This document shows positions 17,158 through 25,258 of a DNA stretch of 64,000 nt, in pieces (position 1 is the stretch's first letter; each line of letters opens with the position of its first letter). The notes under the pieces are model-generated. The model did no database searches, was not told where the DNA came from, and saw only the letters and a list, made by a program, of their open reading frames with translations. The DNA is from Ilyomonas sp964249755 (lineage in GTDB: Bacteria; Bacteroidota; Bacteroidia; Chitinophagales; Chitinophagaceae): the NCBI GenBank assembly GCA_964249755.1, contig CAXUDB010000001.1, positions 1,736,001 to 1,800,000 of the forward strand, in the 5' to 3' direction. The translations under genes were made by a program, and so were the position numbers.

Positions 17158-17367
17158 GGTAAAAATTATTTACAGATGGCCTCTTGCCTGTCCGGCAGAG
17201 CAATGTAAGTACAGAAGGCTTCGGAACTGTTTTGGAAGGCAGTGTAAGTTTTACAGGAGGCTGTTTACCTGTCCATCAGCCTGGTGTAAGTTTTACAGAA
17301 GGCTTTTTGCCTTTCCAACAACATAGTGTAACTTTTACAGAAGACTTCTGAACGGTTTGGAAGCGTG
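17158..17367. repeat. Tandem array B: about five units of 42 bp
   Basis: Units begin at 17158, 17203, 17242, 17284 and 17326. The last three are spaced exactly 42 bp, and the first two spacings (45 and 39) also sum to 84. Each unit starts with a variant of GTGTAAGTTTTACAGAAGG, which contains the small dyad GTAA/TTAC, and has a more variable 21-bp second half. There are no spacers and no ORF of note. The sequence is unrelated to array A. Confidence 0.8.
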
Positions 17368-17686
17368 GTGTTGGTGTTTCGGGGAGTGAAAGGGTGGTTT
17401 GCAGTTTGGTTTTGTTGTTTTCCTCTCGCAGTGTTCTGGGGCAGAGAGATTGCTAATAAGAGCGTAGGAAAATGGGAAAATTGAAAGCCAATAGATAAGC
17501 TGATGCACTAAAAATGAAAAAGCGATAAAAACTGTATTGGCGACATTTTTTGGAAATGGCGCATTTTCATTGTTGTTGATTGTGAGGAGTTTAAAGGCAA
17601 AGGCAATCATTTGTAGGAATAAATAATGTCGCCTATTTTTGAGTTGGCTGTAACCATATTTGGACACAGCGTTTACAAATAGACAA

Positions 17687-18601
17687 ATGAAAATCATTAC
17701 ACTAACGCTTATTTCAGTTTTGACACTTTTTTCAAGTTGTAAGTCTCAACCTCAAGTGACACCGAACACAAATGACTTGGAACTAATCAACTCAATTTTT
17801 GATAAGGTTGAAGTGGAAGGTGTTGACACAAAGCAAAATCTTCTTTACGGATATTTCTTTTTTGATAAAGAAAAATCAAAACTGGAAAAACTGAAAAACG
17901 ATTTGGTTTCACAATCCTATAGGTTTGTAGAAATTAACAAAAAAGATAATGGAGAGTTCATGTTGCACGTTGAAAAGGTAGAACAACACACAAGGCAAAG
18001 CCTTTATGACCAGGAGCAAAAGTTAAGATTATTAGCAGAAAAATATAACGTTTCATCTTTCGACGGCTTTGATGTTGGAAATGCTGACCCGACAAAACCC
18101 TTAGTTTCCAACGAGAACTTCTCAAAGTTCATGGCGACAAAAAAAGGCAATTACCTTTTTGATTTAGGAATAAAACTTTACAACCTTGAAATTAATGACA
18201 AAGCCGAAATTGTATTTAAGGAATGTGTAAAGCAAAACATAAAGCCTGACACGTCTGCTTATAAGTTGGGAAATTCATTGATTGCAGAAAATAAAATTGA
18301 AGATGGAATAAACTTTTTGGTACAAGCAACAAAGTTCAACCCCAACTATTTAAGCGCATTTTTTAATCTTGGAGCAACTTGTTATGACAATCGACAATTT
18401 CAAAATTCAATTCAGTGTTATCAACAAGCTGACAAGTTAAAGCCAAACGATGACAAAATATTGTATGGGATAGCAGCTTCACAATTTGCAGTCCAACAGT
18501 ATGACAGATCCTTGGAAAATTGTAAGAAGGTTTTGCAGCTTAACAAAGACAACGAAAATGCAAAGCAATTAATGCAAATGCTGAAGGACAAATCACGCTG
18601 A
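17687..18601 (+). CDS. Lipoprotein with RraB-like domain and TPR repeats
   Basis: From ATG 17687 there are 304 residues. A lipoprotein signal ends at C18 (TLFSSC). Residues about 50-131 (LLYGYFFFDKEKSKLEKL ... VSSFDGFDVG) resemble the RraB fold, the family of the RNase E regulator. Residues about 150-300 hold three to four tetratricopeptide repeats (e.g. SAFFNLGATCYDNRQF, KILYGIAASQFAVQQY). Function is unknown; an RNase E role is doubtful for a surface lipoprotein. The gene is AT-rich relative to neighbours and starts an accessory-looking stretch; TTG at 17662 is a less likely start. Confidence 0.7.
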   Translation: MKIITLTLISVLTLFSSCKSQPQVTPNTNDLELINSIFDKVEVEGVDTKQNLLYGYFFFDKEKSKLEKLKNDLVSQSYRFVEINKKDNGEFMLHVEKVEQHTRQSLYDQEQKLRLLAEKYNVSSFDGFDVGNADPTKPLVSNENFSKFMATKKGNYLFDLGIKLYNLEINDKAEIVFKECVKQNIKPDTSAYKLGNSLIAENKIEDGINFLVQATKFNPNYLSAFFNLGATCYDNRQFQNSIQCYQQADKLKPNDDKILYGIAASQFAVQQYDRSLENCKKVLQLNKDNENAKQLMQMLKDKSR

Positions 18602-18614
18602 CAGGATACGGCTA

Positions 18615-18657
18615 CAGCCAACAGGAGTATTGCCAATAGTGGGGCTGGACGTTGGAG
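18615..18657 (+). other. Cassette-end-like dyad 1
   Basis: Fourteen bp after the RraB-TPR stop codon, CAGCC (18615-18619) pairs with GGCTG (18643-18647). The left arm is followed by AACA and the right arm by ACGTTGG. It resembles the dyads after the next two genes. The rest of 18658-18834 shows no gene. Confidence 0.4.
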
Positions 18658-18834
18658 CAATCGGCAGCAAATCGCTTGTCAGCCTTTGGTTCAGGCAGAA
18701 GGAACTCTTTTGAACATCAGAATATCTTTTTCATCTTTGAATAAATAATGAACTTCAGTTATCAGACAGAGTTTTTTTAACTTCCTCACCATCTACAGTA
18801 TTTTTTCGTTAGTGGCAATTGTAAATGCTTACCG

Positions 18835-19326
18835 TTGGACTTTAGAGACTTTTTTCAAATCTTTCTTTTTCGGACATTCACATACACTGTGAACGGGAGT
18901 TTAGTTAATTTTAAAAATAAGCTTAAAAAAGCTTTTGGGGATGACGTGTTCCTTTCTTTAAAATTTAAAAACGAAACGGATAAGTCATTTGACTTTGCAA
19001 TCAGCAAGTATTTACCAATAAGAAGATGTTTAGAAAGAGGCAGCGGACATATAAAAGGCACTTTCACTAACCAAAATGACTATGGGATAGTTATTATTCA
19101 AGTAAGGCCAAACGTAACTTGGTTTGTTACGCTGTTATTTTTATTGTGTTTGATACTCTACAACATTTTCTTATTAATACTTTATAAAACTAATGTCGCG
19201 GCTACTTTTTTGAAAATTATTGCGTTCGCCTTTGCAATTATACTTGACTATATAATGGCAAGAGGATTTTCCAATAATATAAAAGACAATTTTGATTACT
19301 TTATTCTTGAGACGGAAAACCAGTAA
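18835..19326 (+). CDS. Small membrane protein of unknown function (two helices)
   Basis: An open frame of 163 codons without any in-frame ATG near its start; TTG 18835 is the first usable codon, and a GTG near codon 19 is an alternative, so the 5' end is uncertain or the gene is truncated. An N-terminal soluble part of about 90 residues is followed by two hydrophobic segments (about 95-117 and 122-141) and a short acidic tail. The layout matches the gene at 21779. I recognise no family with certainty. The sequence is AT-rich like the preceding gene. Confidence 0.5.
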   Translation: MDFRDFFQIFLFRTFTYTVNGSLVNFKNKLKKAFGDDVFLSLKFKNETDKSFDFAISKYLPIRRCLERGSGHIKGTFTNQNDYGIVIIQVRPNVTWFVTLLFLLCLILYNIFLLILYKTNVAATFLKIIAFAFAIILDYIMARGFSNNIKDNFDYFILETENQ

Positions 19327-19327
19327 A

Positions 19328-19362
19328 CAGCCACTAACAAATGTTTACTGCCATAGCGGCTG
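19328..19362 (+). other. Cassette-end-like dyad 2
   Basis: Starting 2 bp after the stop codon, CAGCC (19328-19332) pairs with GGCTG (19358-19362). TAACA follows the left arm and TGCCATAG precedes the right one. Words AGCC, AACA and TGCCA are shared with dyad 1. The remainder up to 19580 shows no gene. Confidence 0.4.
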
Positions 19363-19580
19363 ACCCCAGCTATTCAAAATCACCTCTCTTTTATCTTTAT
19401 TTCTACATTTGAGCTGACGGTTCGTTACCTCTGCTACAGACAGCAAGCAGCAAACCGTTGGCACATCATCGTAAAGCGACAGATTGTTTTTGAAAGACTA
19501 ATAAGTCAATACAAAAGCTGTTCTATATTCATCTCAATTCAAACATTGCCAAATTGCATTAGAAGGCGGCACTCTTCATT

Positions 19581-20027
19581 ATGACAAGCACTGGAAAATA
19601 TGAAAGTTTAATGCGCAGATGTATTGAACTCGCAAACATTGCAAAGAAGCGGGGTGACAGTCCCGTAGGTTCCCTGATTGTAAAAGACGGGCAAGTGGTT
19701 GCAGAAGGTATTGAGGGTGGTAAAACACACAAAGACATCACTTTTCACGCAGAAATAGAAGCAGTAAGAAATGCAACTGCAAGTTTGGGCAAAACAGATT
19801 TATCTGACTGCTTCCTGGTGACAACCCATGAGCCTTGTATTATGTGTTCGTATGTAATCAGGCATCATAAAATAGGGTTAGTAGTCGTTGGTGTGAGGAC
19901 AGGCGAGATTGGCGGTTATAGTTCTACCCTACCGGTGCTTACAGACAGTACAATTTCAAGCTGGAGTACACCACCCGTAATTATTGATAACATATTGGAG
20001 CAGGAATGCAAAGAGTTGTGTGACTGA
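19581..20027 (+). CDS. Nucleoside deaminase (cytidine/deoxycytidylate deaminase superfamily)
   Basis: A 148-residue zinc deaminase. The zinc/proton shuttle motif is HAE (H56, E58 in TFHAEIEAV) and the second motif is PCIMC (C86, C89 in EPCIMCSYVI). Residues 1-50 match the nucleoside deaminase beta-alpha start (AKKRGDSPVGSLIVKDGQVV). It is not a typical TadA, which has different C-terminal helices; here the C-terminus contains GEIGGYSSTLPVLTD. The substrate (guanine, cytosine or a nucleoside) is unknown. It is the third gene of the accessory stretch. Confidence 0.8.
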   Translation: MTSTGKYESLMRRCIELANIAKKRGDSPVGSLIVKDGQVVAEGIEGGKTHKDITFHAEIEAVRNATASLGKTDLSDCFLVTTHEPCIMCSYVIRHHKIGLVVVGVRTGEIGGYSSTLPVLTDSTISSWSTPPVIIDNILEQECKELCD

Positions 20028-20030
20028 ATT

Positions 20031-20088
20031 CTGCTAACAAACAGCAATAATGAACAAGGGATGAATAAATAGCAGGATAACGTTATTT
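20031..20088 (+). other. Cassette-end-like dyad 3
   Basis: Four bp after the deaminase stop codon, CTGCTA (20031-20036) pairs with TAGCAG (20070-20075). TAACA overlaps the end of the left arm, and ACGTTAT follows the right arm. The arrangement is comparable to dyads 1 and 2, with different arm sequence. Confidence 0.35.
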
Positions 20089-20109
20089 TGCCCCTTCAAA
20101 TATTGCTCT

Positions 20110-21753
20110 ATGAAGAAGCCATCTGCTTTCCTGCTCTTTATTCTTTTTGTTACTCACATTACTACTGCTTTCTCTCAACTCAATAGCGATACCACACCGC
20201 CCCGCGCCACTGTTGCCAATGGTGTGCTGGAAGGCGTGAATGTAAGCGGTATCCGCACCTTCAAAGGCATCCCTTATGCCGCGCCGCCGGTTGGCAATCT
20301 GCGCTGGCGCGAACCACAGCCTGCGAAGGACTGGACGGGCGTTCGCAAGGCAGATCATTTTGGTCCGCGCGCTATGCAATTGCCTTTGTTTGGCGACATG
20401 AATTTCAGGTCCGATGGTATGAGTGAGGATTGTTTATACCTGAATGTATGGACGCCTTCTAAAACGGGCAATGAAAAACTGCCTGTATTGGTGTATTTCT
20501 ATGGCGGCGGCTTTATGGCCGGCGATGGCAGCGAGCCGCGCTACGATGGCGAAAGCATGGCGCGCAGAGGCATTGTAACCGTTACGGTTAACTATCGCCT
20601 GTCTGTATTTGGTTTCTTTTCTCACCCCGAATTAACCAAAGAATCGCCACATCATGCCTCCGGCAACCAAGGCTTGCTCGATGGCTATGCTGCATTGAAA
20701 TGGGTACAGCAAAACATTGCTGCTTTTGGTGGCGATCCGAAAAGAGTAACCATTGCCGGTGAGTCTGCTGGTTCGTTTGATGTAAGCGCGCAGATGGCTT
20801 CGCCGCTTTCTAAGAATTTAATCAATGGCGCCATTGGCGAAAGCGGCTCTTTGTTAGGAGCAAACCCAACTGCCTCTTTAGCCGAGGGAGAAAAATTAGG
20901 AAGTGCATTTGCAGACAGCCTTCATGTCAAATCATTGGCAGAACTGCGCGCCATGCCTGCCGATCAAATATTACAAGCTACTTCCAAAGGCGGTTTTGGT
21001 CGTTTTCCCGTAACTGTAGATGGTTATTTTTTCCCGAAACAACCAGTGGCTATTTATAAAAACGGCGAGCAGGCGCAGGTGCCTCTTCTCGTCGGCTGGA
21101 ACTCGCAGGAATCGGGCTACCAGGGTATCTTGGGCAATGATGCGCCAACAGCAGAGAACTTTAGAAAAGCTGTTCAAAAACGCTATGGCGATAAAGCAGC
21201 CACTGTGCTGGCAGCTTACCCTGTAACGGGTGATGCCGATGTGGAAGAAGTGGCTACCCGGCTTGCCAGCGATATGTTTATTGGTTTTAGCACCTGGCGC
21301 TGGAGCGATGTGCAGGCACAAACAGGCAGTAAGCCTGTTTACCGTTATCTCTATGCGCATCCGCGCCCGCAGATGCGCACTGAAATGGGCAATGCAAGGG
21401 CTGGCCTGGCAGGTGGCGTTATCAGAGATTCTTCGGCTGCTAAAACCCCGCCACCACCGCCGGCAAAAGGCGCTGTGCATTCGGCAGAGATTGAGTATGC
21501 CTTGGGTAATTTAGCTACCAACCGTGTGTATGACTGGCAGGCAGAGGATGGGGAAGTATCCAACATTATGCAGGCAATGTTTGCCAACTTTATTACCACC
21601 GGAAACCCGAATGGTTTGGGTGTTCCCGCATGGCAGCCGGTAGTGAAAGGAAAGCCGGCTTCTGTCATGGTGATAGATGTAGATACAAAGCTGATAAGCG
21701 AAAAGCATAGAGAGCCGTATTTGCTGATGGAGAAGATGGTTGACGGTAAATAA
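20110..21753 (+). CDS. Secreted type-B carboxylesterase
   Basis: A 547-residue alpha/beta hydrolase of the carboxylesterase/para-nitrobenzyl esterase family. It has a signal peptide (1-22, TTAFSQ), the family start FKGIPYAAPPVGNLRWREP, EDCLYLNVW, an oxyanion hole in FYGGGFMAGD, and the nucleophile S219 in AGESAGS. The catalytic His is probably in the KGAVHSAEIEYALGN segment. It is exported and should hydrolyse esters of unknown kind. It follows the accessory stretch but has typical host composition. The next gene starts 25 bp downstream. Confidence 0.88.
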   Translation: MKKPSAFLLFILFVTHITTAFSQLNSDTTPPRATVANGVLEGVNVSGIRTFKGIPYAAPPVGNLRWREPQPAKDWTGVRKADHFGPRAMQLPLFGDMNFRSDGMSEDCLYLNVWTPSKTGNEKLPVLVYFYGGGFMAGDGSEPRYDGESMARRGIVTVTVNYRLSVFGFFSHPELTKESPHHASGNQGLLDGYAALKWVQQNIAAFGGDPKRVTIAGESAGSFDVSAQMASPLSKNLINGAIGESGSLLGANPTASLAEGEKLGSAFADSLHVKSLAELRAMPADQILQATSKGGFGRFPVTVDGYFFPKQPVAIYKNGEQAQVPLLVGWNSQESGYQGILGNDAPTAENFRKAVQKRYGDKAATVLAAYPVTGDADVEEVATRLASDMFIGFSTWRWSDVQAQTGSKPVYRYLYAHPRPQMRTEMGNARAGLAGGVIRDSSAAKTPPPPPAKGAVHSAEIEYALGNLATNRVYDWQAEDGEVSNIMQAMFANFITTGNPNGLGVPAWQPVVKGKPASVMVIDVDTKLISEKHREPYLLMEKMVDGK

Positions 21754-21778
21754 AACAGACTGATAAATAGCATATCAA

Positions 21779-22240
21779 ATGCACCTCCTTCCTCAAGAAT
21801 CAATAAAAATAAGTACCCGAAAAACGGAAGAAGAAATAATACACTGCCTTCACAAGCTGAGTGGCAACTATTATGGAGCAAAGACAGAAGTGCTGAATGG
21901 AACCGGTCGTTTTACCATACACCGGTTTCTGCAAACAAGTAGCCGCACGCATCTTATTGCAGCTGGTTCCGTTTCCGTAGATAAAGAATCGAATAAAAAT
22001 CTGATTCAAGTTGAATTGACCGTTACAGACAAGATTCTTATTTTCTTTTTCGTTTTCTTGAGTTCAATCATTTCGGCCATTCTGATACTATTTGTGTATA
22101 CTTCTATAAAAGAGCGAACGTTCCATGCTTCTATCTTTTTTCTACTGTTCTTTATTTTCATAGTTTATGGTTTTTCATTTCTTTCTATACAAGGTGCGAT
22201 AGATGAATTGAGTAGCGATATCATCAAAGCCCTCAAATAA
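21779..22240 (+). CDS. Two-helix membrane protein of unknown function
   Basis: A 153-residue protein with an N-terminal soluble part of about 85 residues (including GRFTIHRFLQTSSRTHLIAAG, a beta-rich stretch) and two transmembrane segments (about 86-108 and 116-136), then a short tail. The plan, including a beta stretch directly before the first helix, is the same as for the protein at 18835-19326, suggesting one loose family. No function can be assigned. It lies between the carboxylesterase and treZ. Confidence 0.6.
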   Translation: MHLLPQESIKISTRKTEEEIIHCLHKLSGNYYGAKTEVLNGTGRFTIHRFLQTSSRTHLIAAGSVSVDKESNKNLIQVELTVTDKILIFFFVFLSSIISAILILFVYTSIKERTFHASIFFLLFFIFIVYGFSFLSIQGAIDELSSDIIKALK

Positions 22241-22311
22241 AGGGTTCACTACATTCTGGTATTGTTTTTATGTATCCTTCCACTCGTTAACTTACCCATA
22301 TAGTTACAGAT

Positions 22312-24138
22312 ATGCTTGGAGCTTTCTATGCTAATAACACTACACACTTTACTGTTTGGGCGCCGTTAATAGACACGATGTTTTTACACATCATTTCTCC
22401 CGAAGACCGGAAGGTAAAAATGATTAAAGACAGCAAAGGTTACTTCACGGTAGAAGTGCCGGACGCTAACCCGGGCTGGCGATATTATTATCGTCCTAAT
22501 GATGAGCGGGATGTAGCTGATGTGGCATCTCATTACCAGCCGGAAGATACGCTCGGTCCTTCTGAAATTGTTGACCATGCTGCTTTTGAATGGAATGACG
22601 ATGGCTGGAAAGGCGTGCCCTTGCAGGATATGGTGTTCTACGAAATTCATGTGGGAACATTTACGGAAGAAGGCACATTTGAGGCCATCATTCCTTATCT
22701 GGATGATATTATTGATACAGGCATTAACGCGATTGAACTGATGCCGGTTTGCCAGTTCTCCGGGCATAAAAACTGGGGTTATGATGGCACGTATCCGTAT
22801 GCGGTTCATCTTTCGTACGGCGGTCCTGAAGGCCTGAAAAAATTGGTAAATGAATGTCACCGGCGTGGTATTGCAGTGTTCTTAGATGTCGTGTATAATC
22901 ACATCGGTCCGGAAGGAAATAATTTCGAAGCATTTGGTCCTTATTTTACTGATAAATACAAAGCGCCCTGGGGCACGGCCATCAACTTCGATGGCGAGTA
23001 TAGCGATGGCGTAAAAGAATATTTTACAGAAAATCCGGTCTTTTGGTTTGAGCAGTATCACATAGATGGTTTGCGCTTAGATGCTGTGCATGAAATATAC
23101 GACCGCAACGCCGTCAACATCTGGCAGGTGATGTATGAAAAGATACGTTTGTATGAGCAGAAAGCCGGCAGACGTTTGTACACCACAGCAGAAAGCGATT
23201 ACAACAGCCCGCGCGTAACCAAACATCCCGATGGCGGTGGATTGGGCTTCGATGCACAATGGCTGGACGACTTTCATCATATTCTCTATGTGCTGCTTGA
23301 TCCCGCAGGGCAGGATCGTTATGGTGACTATAAAACGATGGAACAATTAGTGAAAGCCTACACCGATGGTTTTGTGCACAGCGGTGAATATGTAGAGTTT
23401 AGAAAGCGTGTGCATGGCGCTTCCTCGGCAGGAATGCCAGCTTACAATTTTGTGGTGTTTAATATGAACCACGACCAAGTGGGCAACCGCATCGGCGGCG
23501 AGCGGCTAAGCATGCTGGTAAGCTTTGAAAAGCAGAAACTGGCGGCTGCTGCACTGATGTTATCGCCTTATATTCCATTGCTGTTTATGGGCGAAGAATA
23601 TGGCGAAGACACGCCATTCTATTTCTTTGTTAGTCATCATAACAAAGACGCTGTAAAAGGCGTGCAGGAAGGAAGGAGAAAAGAGTTTGAAAAATTTGGG
23701 TTGAAAGAAGGTGAGAATTTTCCAGACCCTGGATCGGACGAAACTTTCAATGCCTGCAAACTGCAATGGAGCAAGCGCAAAGAAGGCAAGTATAAAATCA
23801 TGCTGGAATGGAATAAGCTGCTGATACAACTGCGGCGCGCCAACAGCATCCTGCACAACTTTAATAAGAACAACATCAAGGCATTTCCACTGGGTGAAGA
23901 AGGATTAGTAATACACCGGCAAAGCGATGATGGCAGAAAGCACTTGTTCTGCTGTTTAAACCTGAGTGATACTGAAATTGTTTACTCTTTACCTCCTTAC
24001 ATTGACACCTGGAATAAATTACTGGACTCAAAAGAAAAGCAATGGATGTGGGATGAAGAAGCGGCGCCGCATCCAGATACGATTGAAGATGAAGCATTGG
24101 CTATAAAGCCGTTTAGCGTGGTGGTGTATAGTGTGTGA
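22312..24138 (+). CDS. treZ: Malto-oligosyltrehalose trehalohydrolase
   Basis: A 608-residue GH13 enzyme with an N-terminal CBM48/E-set domain (about 1-100, FTVWAPLIDTMFLHI) and a catalytic barrel. Catalytic residues are nucleophile D257 (DGLRLDAVHEI), acid/base E294 (TTAESDYNSP) and the transition-state Asp in NHDQVGNR. TreZ releases trehalose from maltooligosyl-trehalose. TreY, the usual partner that makes this substrate, is not in the window. It is convergent with ftsY, with 14 bp between the stop codons. Confidence 0.9.
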   Translation: MLGAFYANNTTHFTVWAPLIDTMFLHIISPEDRKVKMIKDSKGYFTVEVPDANPGWRYYYRPNDERDVADVASHYQPEDTLGPSEIVDHAAFEWNDDGWKGVPLQDMVFYEIHVGTFTEEGTFEAIIPYLDDIIDTGINAIELMPVCQFSGHKNWGYDGTYPYAVHLSYGGPEGLKKLVNECHRRGIAVFLDVVYNHIGPEGNNFEAFGPYFTDKYKAPWGTAINFDGEYSDGVKEYFTENPVFWFEQYHIDGLRLDAVHEIYDRNAVNIWQVMYEKIRLYEQKAGRRLYTTAESDYNSPRVTKHPDGGGLGFDAQWLDDFHHILYVLLDPAGQDRYGDYKTMEQLVKAYTDGFVHSGEYVEFRKRVHGASSAGMPAYNFVVFNMNHDQVGNRIGGERLSMLVSFEKQKLAAAALMLSPYIPLLFMGEEYGEDTPFYFFVSHHNKDAVKGVQEGRRKEFEKFGLKEGENFPDPGSDETFNACKLQWSKRKEGKYKIMLEWNKLLIQLRRANSILHNFNKNNIKAFPLGEEGLVIHRQSDDGRKHLFCCLNLSDTEIVYSLPPYIDTWNKLLDSKEKQWMWDEEAAPHPDTIEDEALAIKPFSVVVYSV

Positions 24139-24152
24139 GCGGTGTTCTATAT

Positions 24153-25109
24153 TCACTTCTCTAGCGAAAACAAACTGTCTACAAACTCATGCTTGTCAAA
24201 GATGAGCAGGTCGGTCATTTTCTCACCCACGCCAATAAACTTTACCGGTATTTTTAACTGATTGGCGATAGCTAACACAACGCCACCTTTGGCAGTGCCA
24301 TCCAGCTTGGTAATAGCAATCGAAGACACTTCCGTTGCCTGCATAAATTGCTTTGCCTGCTCTACCGCGTTCTGTCCGGTTGAGCCGTCCAAAACCAACA
24401 ATACTTCATGCGGTGCGCCGGGAATCACTTTGCTGATAACACGTTTGATCTTGCTCAACTCTTCCATCAGGTGCAGCTTGTTGTGCAGGCGTCCTGCGGT
24501 ATCTATGATGGCGATATCAACATTACGGGCTACGGCACTCTGTGCCGTATCGAAGGCTACACTGGCCGGATCGCTGCCCATTGCCTGCTTTACAATTGGC
24601 ACGTCAACACGTTCACTCCAAATGGTAAGCTGATCAACAGCAGCAGCACGAAACGTATCGGCAGCGCCAAGAATTACATGGTTGCCCGCCTTCTTGTAGT
24701 TGTAGGCAAGCTTGCCAATGGTTGTTGTTTTGCCAACGCCGTTTACGCCCACCACCAACATGATGTAAGGCTTGTGAGGCACTGTAAAATCTTTATGCGT
24801 TTGGTCGGGCGAATCCACCAGCATTGCTTGTATTTCATCCTGCAGCAAACGGTTGAGTTCGCCGGTGCCCACATACTTATCCCGCGCCACGCGCTTCTCT
24901 ATGCGTTCGATAATTTCAATGGAAGTTTCTACACCCACATCAGCGGTCATTAAAGCTTCTTCCAGGTTGTCGAGCACCTCTTCGTCAACCGTGCTTTTAC
25001 CCGCAACGGCTTTGGTTATTTTCTCAAGGAAATTGGTTTTTGTTTTTTGTAAGCCTTCGTCTAACGATTCTTTTTCTTTCTTGCCAAACAGTTTTCCAAA
25101 AAAGCTCAT
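24153..25109 (-). CDS. ftsY: Signal recognition particle receptor FtsY
   Basis: A 318-residue SRP GTPase starting at ATG 25107-25109 (MSFFGKLFGKKEKE); the longer open frame to 25205 is unlikely to be translated. The N domain is about 15-100. The G domain has GVNGVGKTTTIGKLA, DTFRAAA, DTAGR and TKLDGTAKGG, the full SRP-type set. It lacks the long acidic A domain of enterobacterial FtsY, as usual in Bacteroidota; a short basic amphipathic start may bind membrane. FtsY docks ribosome-SRP complexes at SecYEG. Confidence 0.95.
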   Translation of the reverse strand: MSFFGKLFGKKEKESLDEGLQKTKTNFLEKITKAVAGKSTVDEEVLDNLEEALMTADVGVETSIEIIERIEKRVARDKYVGTGELNRLLQDEIQAMLVDSPDQTHKDFTVPHKPYIMLVVGVNGVGKTTTIGKLAYNYKKAGNHVILGAADTFRAAAVDQLTIWSERVDVPIVKQAMGSDPASVAFDTAQSAVARNVDIAIIDTAGRLHNKLHLMEELSKIKRVISKVIPGAPHEVLLVLDGSTGQNAVEQAKQFMQATEVSSIAITKLDGTAKGGVVLAIANQLKIPVKFIGVGEKMTDLLIFDKHEFVDSLFSLEK

Positions 25110-25258
25110 GCGAATAATTTGTTTGCGAAGATATTGTTTAATAAAAGCAGAGCTAAGGTGAGTTAAGCGGAAGGCAACAAATGGGTGAGAGACACAAGAA
25201 TACAAAGTGTTTAGGCAGACTGTAAAGTGGGTTAGGATGAGTATTTTCGCTCTCTTTT

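Noticed and set aside
16987..17208. Plus-strand ORF of 73 codons before array B
   Set aside because: It enters the repeat array, shows no domain or coding character, and has no homologous feature I can name.
18615..20088. The three dyads as true integron attC sites
   Set aside because: Their core boxes do not fit the conserved 7-bp sites on both sides, arm lengths are short, and no integron integrase is in the window; kept only as a cassette-like observation.
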